The translations under genes were made by a program, and so were the position numbers. Below, one piece after another: positions 1 through 6,535 of a DNA stretch of 18,351 nucleotides. This stretch comes from CAZVEV01 sp964625865 (lineage in GTDB: Bacteria > Planctomycetota > Phycisphaerae > SM23-33), in contig CAZVEV010000099.1 of NCBI GenBank assembly GCA_964625865.1, forward strand, positions 1 through 18,351, written 5' to 3'. The notes under the pieces were generated by a model, which was not told where the DNA came from, made no database searches, and saw only the letters and a program-made list of their open reading frames with translations. Each line of letters begins with the position of its first letter. The stretch's first letter is position 1.

Positions 1-1
1 A

Positions 2-1177
2 AGTGTAAAGGATGTTCATGGACCAGACTGTAAACCATGTACCGGCTTGAAAGCGACCCCCGGCTCCGAGGCGCATCTTCGCATGATCTACGAGGCCGCC
101 TGGTGCTACCGCACATTGGGCGACAAGGAGGCGGGCTCGGCCCGTCGCAAGCTCGCCAAGTCGGCCGTCGAGCATGTCCAGAGACGCTGGGCTTCCAAAC
201 GGCCAGGTGAGAAGGCCCCGCCGCTTGGCGCCCCGAATATCCTCAGGCGGGACATCCCCATTCAACCGTCCGAGACCAGCGCTCACCTGCAGTACGCTGC
301 CCTGATCGCTGCGGCCCCACAGTCGTCCCTGGCGGTCCTGGGGCGGTTCGAACTGGCCGAACTCCTCGCCGATCGCGGCCAGGACGCCAAGGCTGTCGAA
401 CTGCTCGAGACAGCCCTGGAGTGCAGCCCGCCGCCCGAGTTGGCCAGGCGGCTGCGGCTGCGCCTCGCGGCGTGCCTGCTGGCCGGAAACCGGGCGGACG
501 ATGCACTGGCGCAGATCGCCCTGATGGGCGACAAGATCACCGGCTCGCTCGCGGCCGAGGCGAAGTTCCTGGCAGGCGAGGCGTACATGCAGCAGAAGAA
601 CTGGGCCAAGGCCATCGCCCGGTTGCAGCCGTTCATCTCAACGTCGTCCCAGACGGCGGTCGCCAAGACGCCGGGGATTTCCGACCGCGCCCTGCTCCGT
701 CTGGGGCATGCCTACGCGGAGACGGGCAACTGGGCGAATAGCCGCCGCGCGATGGAGACGTGCGTCTCCTGGTTCCCCCACAGCCCGTGGGTTCACGAGG
801 CCCGCTTCGGCGTCGGGCGGGCGTGGCAGGGCCAAGGGACATACAACAACGCGATCAGCTATTACACGTATGTCGTCCAGGGCACGGCGGGCGAGGTTGC
901 GGCCCGGGCACGCATCCAGATCGGCCTGTGTCAGATGCGTGAGAAGAAGTACGCCGAAGCCGTCAACACCCTTCTGGGCGTACCGTATACGTACAGCTAT
1001 CCCGAGTGCAACGCCCAGGCGATGTGTGAGGCGGGGCGGGCCTATCTCGCCCTGAAGCGGCCGGACAAGGCGGCCGAGACGTGGAACCGCGTCGTGAAGG
1101 ACTATCCCGCCAGCGAATGGGCCAAGACGGCGAAGAAGGCACTGGGCGAACTGGACCTGAACAAGCCGAAGAAGTAG
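2..1177 (+). CDS. TPR-repeat protein, 5'-partial
   Basis: This is the C-terminal part of a tetratricopeptide-repeat protein whose start lies left of the window. The frame is open from base 2 and reads sensibly across the edge (residues before the TTG at 47 include DCKPC), so that TTG is not taken as the start. About 391 residues are visible. They are almost all amphipathic helix pairs of TPR type: a helical pair around LAELLADRGQDAKAVELLETAL, then AEAKFLAGEAYMQQKNW, LLRLGHAYAETGNW, ARFGVGRAWQGQGTYNNA, ARIQIGLCQMREKKYAEA and AGRAYLALKRPDKAAETW. The C-terminal repeats resemble the CpoB/BamD-like class that packs against envelope partners. It ends in a lysine-rich tail. TPR proteins are scaffolds, and no catalytic motif is visible. 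The next gene starts 16 nt downstream, which suggests co-transcription. The fold is clear; the specific role is unknown. Confidence 0.85.
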   Translation, partial: SVKDVHGPDCKPCTGLKATPGSEAHLRMIYEAAWCYRTLGDKEAGSARRKLAKSAVEHVQRRWASKRPGEKAPPLGAPNILRRDIPIQPSETSAHLQYAALIAAAPQSSLAVLGRFELAELLADRGQDAKAVELLETALECSPPPELARRLRLRLAACLLAGNRADDALAQIALMGDKITGSLAAEAKFLAGEAYMQQKNWAKAIARLQPFISTSSQTAVAKTPGISDRALLRLGHAYAETGNWANSRRAMETCVSWFPHSPWVHEARFGVGRAWQGQGTYNNAISYYTYVVQGTAGEVAARARIQIGLCQMREKKYAEAVNTLLGVPYTYSYPECNAQAMCEAGRAYLALKRPDKAAETWNRVVKDYPASEWAKTAKKALGELDLNKPKK

Positions 1178-1193
1178 TCGAACCGGTCATGCC

Positions 1194-3662
1194 ATGATCA
1201 ACAGCCTGCAGAACATAGATCGCTGCAAACGCCGACGGCAGGGCCCGTGGACAGCGGCCCTGGCGGTGGCGGTGATGTGCGCGACGGCAAGCGGATACGT
1301 CGAGGTGCCGTTCTCGCTCGGCAAAGTCGTCACTCAGTCTCCGCATATCGTCCTGGTACGCGTCGAGAGCGTTGACCGCGAGAAGAACCTGATCGTCTAC
1401 CGCAAGGTCCGCGACATCAAGGGCGTCTTCGCGGGTGAAATCAAGCACAACATCGGCAAGCGGGGTTTCCACGCGCGCGAGTGGCAGACGATCATGGCGT
1501 GGGCGCGAGTGGGCAAGACGGCGCTGCTCTTCCATACCGGGTCCGCCGGCGAGATGTGCATCGACAAGTATTGGTACCAGTGCCACGGCAAGGGCTGGAT
1601 GTCGATGACACATGCCGAGCCATACCTGCTGCGGAGTTTCGCCGGCAGGCCGGAGAAGCTGGCGAGCATCGTCACGGCCATGCTCGCCGGGCGGGAAGTC
1701 GCCGCCCCCTGCATGGTCGACGGCGACAAGATGGCGCTGCAACTGCGCAAGGCGAAGATCCAGCGCCTCCGCGTGAGCCTGAAGATTCAAGACTACAACC
1801 CGAAACGCGACTTCCTCGGCTGGGGTGCAGAGGATTTCCGCCCCATCTCGGGCATGCCCGGCTTCACACACTTCGCGGCGCTGACCCAGTTGGGCCCGGG
1901 TGTCCGCGGCGTGGCCCCCGCCGATGTCAACGGCGACGGCAAGATGGACCTTTGCCTTCTCGGGGAGAACAGGCTCGCACTGCTGGAGAACACTGGCGCG
2001 GCGCTCAGCGAGATGACCTCCCCCATTGACAGCGGCGCCCGCGCGGGGGCCTGGGCGGACTTCGACGGCGACGGCAAGGTTGATCTGCTGCTGGCCACGC
2101 CGTTCGGGCCCAGGCTGCTGCGGAATGGCGGCAAGGACCTGGCCGACGTCAGCGATCAACTGCCCCACCGGCGGTACCAAAGCGCGACCGCCGCCGCGTG
2201 GCTTGACTATGATGGCGACAGACGTCCGGACATCCTCTTCGCCGACAGCCTTGGCGGACTTCGCCTGTATCGCAACACCGGCGCGGTGGCCAAGGCCCCG
2301 GTCAAGAATGGGCTTGGCAAGTGGTACTATGCCGGGCCGTTCGACAACACCAACGAGGCCGGCTTCGACAGGGCCTATCAGCCGGAGGAGGGATTCCGGG
2401 CGACTCGTCAATTCAGGGGCAAGAACGGCGCGCGGGTCAAATGGACGGAGGGGACCTTCCGCGACGGACAGATCAACAGCCTTGCTCTGTTCGCTCCGCA
2501 GGACAACATCAACTCGGCGGTCTACCTGTATCGCGAACTGGATTTCGGCGGGGCCGTGGACGTGCCCGTCTCGCTCGGCAGCGACGACACGCTGACGGTC
2601 TGGCTCAACGGCAAGAAGGTGCTCGCGCAGAACGTCTACCGCGGCTGCACGCCGGGCGAGGTGCAATTGACGCTGAAACTCAGGCCCGGCAAGAACGCCC
2701 TGCTGATGAAGGTCTGCCAGGGCACCGGTGACTTTGCCTTCTACTTCCAGGCCAGCGGCCCCGCCGCGCCGCGGCCGCTTCTGTTCGAGGACGTCTCGGA
2801 CAAGATGGGGTTCGGCCAGGCGGGGATCGCCGGTTCCCTCAAGGGCGATCATCTTGCGATCGCCGATGTCAACGGCGACGGCCGAACGGACGTGTTGTTC
2901 AGCGCTGGGACGGGCGTGCTGATCCTGAACACGCCTCGCGGGTTCACCCGCGCCGATAGCAGCGGAATTCGCTACCGCGCCGGCGGCGTGGCGCCGGTAT
3001 TCGGCGACTACAACGCCGACGGGCGCCCCGACCTGTTCGTCCCGCAGACGGGCACGTGCAAACTGTTCCGCAATGACGGCAAGGGCGTATTCAGCGACGT
3101 GACGGCCAAGGCCGGTGCCCTGGCCCAATCCGCAGGTCGCGCCACGTGCGCCGTCTGGGCGGACCTCGCCGGCAAGGGACGCCTCGACCTCCTGGTCGGC
3201 TGCCTCAAGGGGCCCAACCGCTACTTCCGGAATACCGGCAAGGGCACGTTCGTTGACGCCAGTGAGGCCATCGGTCTGGACCGACGCATATTCAATACGT
3301 GCGGAATGGCCGTCGCAGATATCAACGGCGACGAGACGCCCGATCTTGTGCTCAACAACGAGGCGCAGGACTCGGCTGTCCTGCTGCGAAATCCGATCCG
3401 GGCGATTCCGACGGCGGCCACTTCTTCCGGGGCCGAGCCGACCGGCGATGCTGTCGGCACTGCACCGCCCGCCGACGTGTCCGCCGCTTCGGGGGCGCCG
3501 GGGGAGACCGCAGAGGGCACGCCCTGGCTGGCGACCGGCCTGTCCGTGGGCGCCGTCCTGGTGCTGGCCGGGCTCGGCGTGGTCGTTCACCTGTTCCGTG
3601 CGCGGGCGCTGCGGCGCGGCGATGCGAGCACGGGCGGAGGGGAAGTGAGGCACCCGGAATGA
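1194..3662 (+). CDS. FG-GAP/VCBS beta-propeller protein with inserted jelly-roll module and C-terminal membrane anchor
   Basis: An 822-residue exported protein. A basic N-terminus and hydrophobic stretch (about residues 18-35, AALAVAVMCATASG) form a signal peptide. Residues 40-230 form an unrecognised domain. FG-GAP calcium-loop repeats follow at about 243 (ADVNGDGKMDL), 288 (ADFDGDGKVDL) and 337 (LDYDGDRRPDI). The propeller is then interrupted at about 373-520 by a module beginning KWYYAGPFDN and containing SDDTLTVWLNGKKV, which resembles galactose-binding-like jelly rolls common in planctomycete secreted proteins. The repeats resume at about 556, 603, 655 and 707. A Thr/Ala/Pro-rich linker leads to a membrane helix at about 778-801 followed by basic residues, so the protein is probably anchored with its propeller outside. 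No strong Shine-Dalgarno precedes the ATG; translation probably couples to the TPR gene 16 nt upstream. The stop overlaps the next start (ATGA). The likely role is surface binding or adhesion; the ligand is unknown. Confidence 0.9.
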   Translation: MINSLQNIDRCKRRRQGPWTAALAVAVMCATASGYVEVPFSLGKVVTQSPHIVLVRVESVDREKNLIVYRKVRDIKGVFAGEIKHNIGKRGFHAREWQTIMAWARVGKTALLFHTGSAGEMCIDKYWYQCHGKGWMSMTHAEPYLLRSFAGRPEKLASIVTAMLAGREVAAPCMVDGDKMALQLRKAKIQRLRVSLKIQDYNPKRDFLGWGAEDFRPISGMPGFTHFAALTQLGPGVRGVAPADVNGDGKMDLCLLGENRLALLENTGAALSEMTSPIDSGARAGAWADFDGDGKVDLLLATPFGPRLLRNGGKDLADVSDQLPHRRYQSATAAAWLDYDGDRRPDILFADSLGGLRLYRNTGAVAKAPVKNGLGKWYYAGPFDNTNEAGFDRAYQPEEGFRATRQFRGKNGARVKWTEGTFRDGQINSLALFAPQDNINSAVYLYRELDFGGAVDVPVSLGSDDTLTVWLNGKKVLAQNVYRGCTPGEVQLTLKLRPGKNALLMKVCQGTGDFAFYFQASGPAAPRPLLFEDVSDKMGFGQAGIAGSLKGDHLAIADVNGDGRTDVLFSAGTGVLILNTPRGFTRADSSGIRYRAGGVAPVFGDYNADGRPDLFVPQTGTCKLFRNDGKGVFSDVTAKAGALAQSAGRATCAVWADLAGKGRLDLLVGCLKGPNRYFRNTGKGTFVDASEAIGLDRRIFNTCGMAVADINGDETPDLVLNNEAQDSAVLLRNPIRAIPTAATSSGAEPTGDAVGTAPPADVSAASGAPGETAEGTPWLATGLSVGAVLVLAGLGVVVHLFRARALRRGDASTGGGEVRHPE

Positions 3663-5704
3663 TGGGAGTCAGGCCCAACACGAGACCGGTCACATGTGCG
3701 CTATGTGCACTCGCGCTGGCCTGTGCCGCGCCGGCCAGTGCCGCTGACTGGGCGACACACAGGGGCAATCCGCAGCGGACCGGCGCCGCTGATGCCCTGG
3801 GCGGACCGAAGGCGCCGAAGGTCCTCTGGGTCTACAGGGCGGCCGAGCATTTCGTCGCCTCGCCCGTGCCCGGCGTCAGAAGGGTCTACATTGCCGGCCT
3901 TGGGGCGTTCAACACCGGTGTGTTCCACGCGATTTCGACCGATCGCGACGTGGCCGAGCGCGTGGCCTGGTCCCGGACGGCGCCGTACATCAACCGTCCG
4001 ACGGTCTGTGCGCCAGCAGTGGCCGACGGACTGGTGGTCTTCGGCGACGGGATGCACCAGACGGACGATGCCAAGCTGTACTGCCTGCAGGCCCGCACCG
4101 GGTTGCCGGTTTGGCAATACGCCGTGCCGGGGAGACTGGTGCATATCGAGGGCGCCCCGACCGTCAGCAAGGGGCGCGTGGTCTTCGGCGCCGGTGCGGC
4201 GGGGATCCTGTGCGTGGACCTGAAACGCGTGACGCTCGAGGGCGCGGAGCACAACGTGTCCGACGTGATCCCGCTGATCGCCAAGCGGCAGGCCGAACTG
4301 AAAGCCGCCTATGAGCAGGCCCGCAAGGCCAATCCGCAACTGGCTATCCCGCCCACCCCGGACGACTTGCCCAAACCCGTGCCGAAGCTGTGGTGGCACA
4401 AGGGGGCCGGAACGCTGCACGTCGATGCCCCGCTGGCCGTCGCGGGCGACGTCGTGCTGGCTGCGTCGGCCTTCCTCGATGACGAGAACGTCGGCAAGCG
4501 GGCGCTGGTGTGCCTCAAGGCCGCCGACGGGGCCACCGTCTGGCAGACCCCGCTGAAGATCAATCCCTGGTCCGGGCCGACGGTCGCGGGGAAGATCGTC
4601 CTGGTCGGCTGCAGTTCCATTCGTTTCGACAGGCGACGCCTCGCCGATGCGGCCGGCGAGGTCGTCGCGCTGGACCTGGCCGGCGGGAAGGTCCTGTGGC
4701 GCCAGGACGCCGGCGGCGGGATACTCTCTTCGGTCGCGGTCAGCGGAAAGCTGGCGGTCTACGCGTGCACCAACGGCAAGGTCGTCGCGCGCGAACTGGA
4801 TACCGGCAAGCTCGCCTGGTCCTACGATGCGGGCAAGGCGTTCTTTGCCGCCCCCGCGGTGGCCGGCGGCATCGTCTACGCCGCCGACCTGGGCGCCGTC
4901 GTTCACGCCATAGGTCTTGCCGACGGCAAGCCGCGGTGGACACTCGACGTCGCCGCCGACCGCGCCGTCCAGTCGCGTACCGCCGTCTTCGGCTCGCCCG
5001 TGATTGCAGGGGGAGACCTCTTCCTGGCTACCTGCGACCTCGAAGGCCAGGCCGACCAGCCCTCGGTTGTCGTCTGCCTGTCCGACAAGGCCCCCGTCGT
5101 CGCCACCGTCAAGCCGATCACCGTCAATACGGCGACCCGAACGATTGCCGTCCCCTGCCGAATCGCCCCGCGCAAGCTGGCGTCGCTGAAAGAGGTCTAC
5201 CCGCTGGAGGTCGTCGCCTCTGCCCCCGCGCCACACGGGCTCAAGGCCCACGAGACTGTTGTCACGTTCGACGTCAAACCGAGTGATGTCCACAAGGCCC
5301 TTGTCGCTCTCGGACTCAGGCCCGGCAAGCCCGCCAAGGGCATCGGCGCCAAGGCGACCGGGCCCGAGGTAAGCCTCTTCCTGGAGTACACCGGCATCAC
5401 CGGCCGGGCGCGACGAATCCCCATCAACAGGACGCTCATTGACAAGAGAACGGGCAAACCGATGGGGCCGTTGAGGTGGCATTTCACAGGCTCGGCGATG
5501 GCCCAGCCGGACCCCAACAAACCCGACAAGGTCTACGGGGCGGACCTGAGCGGGACGCTGGTCTCGCTGTTTCCCGTGACGGACGAAACCGTCCTCCAGA
5601 GCAACATGACGCTCGTCGAGGAGTCCCTGCTGAAGCTCGATACGAACAGGAACGTCCTCCCGGCCGAGGGGACGGACGTGAAGCTGATTATCAAGGTCGA
5701 ATGA
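3659..5704 (+). CDS. Exported PQQ-like beta-propeller protein with C-terminal YdjY-like domain
   Basis: A 681-residue protein. The start is set at the ATG overlapping the upstream stop (ATGA at 3659-3662, with a second in-frame ATG immediately after), because a good signal peptide follows (ALCALALACAAPASA, cleavage near residue 28). The frame is open further upstream only as a shadow of the previous gene. The mature N-terminus begins with the W-THRGNPQRTG motif typical of bacterial PQQ-type propellers. Propeller strands are evident throughout, for example VVALDLAGGKVLWRQ (about 335) and VVARELDTGKLAWSY. No quinoprotein catalytic motif is visible, so it is probably a structural or binding propeller. 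From about residue 480 to the end the sequence matches what I recall of YdjY-type domains: KPITVNTATRTIAVPC, HETVVTFDVKPSDVHKAL, GLRPGKP, GPLRWHFTGS and YGADLSGTLVS. A small hairpin and a proline-rich gene follow. The propeller is secure; the YdjY assignment is likely but from memory. Confidence 0.9.
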   Translation: MMGVRPNTRPVTCALCALALACAAPASAADWATHRGNPQRTGAADALGGPKAPKVLWVYRAAEHFVASPVPGVRRVYIAGLGAFNTGVFHAISTDRDVAERVAWSRTAPYINRPTVCAPAVADGLVVFGDGMHQTDDAKLYCLQARTGLPVWQYAVPGRLVHIEGAPTVSKGRVVFGAGAAGILCVDLKRVTLEGAEHNVSDVIPLIAKRQAELKAAYEQARKANPQLAIPPTPDDLPKPVPKLWWHKGAGTLHVDAPLAVAGDVVLAASAFLDDENVGKRALVCLKAADGATVWQTPLKINPWSGPTVAGKIVLVGCSSIRFDRRRLADAAGEVVALDLAGGKVLWRQDAGGGILSSVAVSGKLAVYACTNGKVVARELDTGKLAWSYDAGKAFFAAPAVAGGIVYAADLGAVVHAIGLADGKPRWTLDVAADRAVQSRTAVFGSPVIAGGDLFLATCDLEGQADQPSVVVCLSDKAPVVATVKPITVNTATRTIAVPCRIAPRKLASLKEVYPLEVVASAPAPHGLKAHETVVTFDVKPSDVHKALVALGLRPGKPAKGIGAKATGPEVSLFLEYTGITGRARRIPINRTLIDKRTGKPMGPLRWHFTGSAMAQPDPNKPDKVYGADLSGTLVSLFPVTDETVLQSNMTLVEESLLKLDTNRNVLPAEGTDVKLIIKVE

Positions 5705-5720
5705 GGCGTCCGACGACGCC
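5705..5720 (+). other. Short hairpin directly after the propeller-YdjY stop codon
   Basis: GGCGTC (5705-5710), a CGAC loop and GACGCC (5715-5720) form a perfect 6-bp GC stem beginning at the base after the TGA. There is no T tract, so a rho-independent terminator is unlikely. It could stall or protect the transcript, or influence initiation of the gene starting 20-36 nt downstream. Such short stems can arise by chance in GC-rich DNA. Confidence 0.3.
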
Positions 5721-5740
5721 GCGGAGCATACAGGTTGAAC

Positions 5741-6445
5741 GTGAACGGTTCGAAAGGACATCCGGGCGGGCTGCTGCGATACACTGAAGTCTGGGTGCTG
5801 GCGGGGGTGCTGGCCCTGGCGGGGGTGATCGCACCCGATCCGTCCGACGGGGCGCCTCCGACAACGCAGGCCGACGGCGCCGCCCGTGTGGGCCCCGCGG
5901 AACTGGTGCCCAAACCACTCGTGTCGAGTCCGACGCTCCGACATGGGGACACTCTCGTACCCGTGACGCCGCCTTACTACGTGCCGCCGGCCCGTGGGGG
6001 CGATATCCACCGTCGCGGCGACGCCGTCAGGCAACAACCCCTTCGGCCCCGCCCGTGGCGGGACGCGCCGCCCCTGGCGACCGGGCTGGATTCGCTTGCC
6101 CACTGGTCGTTGCGGCCCCTGTCGTCCATGGCGCGGGCCGATTCGCCAAGCCCCGGTGGGTTGGCGGCCCTGTGGCGACTAACGGGGCCTGACCGGGCCG
6201 CGGCACGCGTGTCGAGCGACCCGACGCGAGCCGAGTCCGGCCGGGCCGCCCTGCTGGCCAAGCCCAAGGTGCGCCTGACGCCCGTGCCCTTCATCCGCCG
6301 AACGCTGCCCAACCCGTTCGCACTGGCCGAGGCGATCGCCCTGCGCGTCTTCCCGCCCGACGACGACCCGCCAGCGCCGCCCCAGGCCGCACCCACGCCG
6401 CCAACACTCCCCGTCGCGCCCAAGCCGTCCAAACCCAAACGCTGA
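5741..6445 (+). CDS. Small proline-rich exported or membrane-anchored protein, unknown function
   Basis: About 234 residues, not recognised. Two starts are possible. The GTG at 5741 has AGG at 5732-5734, six bases upstream. The TTG at 5735 has GGAG at 5723-5726, eight bases upstream. I prefer GTG, but both give the same protein except two residues. A hydrophobic segment (VWVLAGVLALAGVIA, about residues 17-31) acts as signal peptide or anchor. The rest is low-complexity, rich in Pro, Ala and Arg, with a positively charged middle, a more ordered stretch near VRLTPVPFIRRTLPNPFALAEAIAL, an acidic DDD patch and a PAPP-type tail ending in basic residues. This looks like a periplasm-spanning linker or a disordered envelope protein. 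It follows the propeller-YdjY gene by about 35 nt, so it may serve that product. An overlapping minus-strand frame also exists, so the coding call is moderate. Confidence 0.6.
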   Translation: MNGSKGHPGGLLRYTEVWVLAGVLALAGVIAPDPSDGAPPTTQADGAARVGPAELVPKPLVSSPTLRHGDTLVPVTPPYYVPPARGGDIHRRGDAVRQQPLRPRPWRDAPPLATGLDSLAHWSLRPLSSMARADSPSPGGLAALWRLTGPDRAAARVSSDPTRAESGRAALLAKPKVRLTPVPFIRRTLPNPFALAEAIALRVFPPDDDPPAPPQAAPTPPTLPVAPKPSKPKR

Positions 6446-6454
6446 ACAGACCCG

Positions 6455-6492
6455 CGGGCGCCGGATCCGACGGACCCGGGTCACGGCGCCCG
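6455..6492 (+). terminator. Possible transcription-stop hairpin between the two operons
   Basis: CGGGCGCCG (6455-6463) and CGGCGCCCG (6484-6492) are perfect 9-bp inverted arms around a 20-nt loop. They lie ten bases after the stop of the proline-rich gene and just before a promoter candidate. No U tract follows, so classical intrinsic termination is doubtful. The position at an operon boundary is the main argument. It could also be a site for a regulatory protein. Confidence 0.35.
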
Positions 6493-6500
6493 GCTGAGGG

Positions 6501-6529
6501 TTGTCAAACCCCGCCCCCCCCCGTAGAGT
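6501..6529 (+). promoter_or_regulatory. Candidate sigma70-type promoter with C9 spacer tract, nearly leaderless
   Basis: TTGTCA (6501-6506, five of six consensus bases) and TAGAGT (6524-6529, four of six) are separated by exactly 17 bp. The spacer contains nine consecutive C residues (6514-6522). A start site seven bases after the -10 box would fall on the A of the cytochrome ATG at 6536, giving a leaderless transcript. No Shine-Dalgarno sits at a usable distance before that ATG, which agrees. Changes in C-tract length would alter promoter spacing. Prediction from consensus only. Confidence 0.45.
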
Positions 6530-6535
6530 CCGAGT

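Noticed and set aside
29..43. CKPC near the left edge as a thioredoxin or haem motif
   Set aside because: No thioredoxin fold context and no His after the second Cys; the sequence leads straight into TPR helices.
47..49. TTG as the start of the first gene
   Set aside because: The frame is open back to base 2 and no ribosome-binding site precedes the TTG; the gene is better read as entering from outside the window.
963..3653. Long minus-strand open frame of 896 codons
   Set aside because: Antisense to the FG-GAP gene. The translation is low-complexity Arg/Ala/Val-rich with no domains, whereas the + strand has a signal peptide and clear repeats. Long antisense frames are common in GC-rich DNA.
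3701..6103. Long minus-strand open frame of 800 codons
   Set aside because: Antisense shadow of the propeller-YdjY gene and part of the proline-rich gene; no recognisable protein and no start signals.
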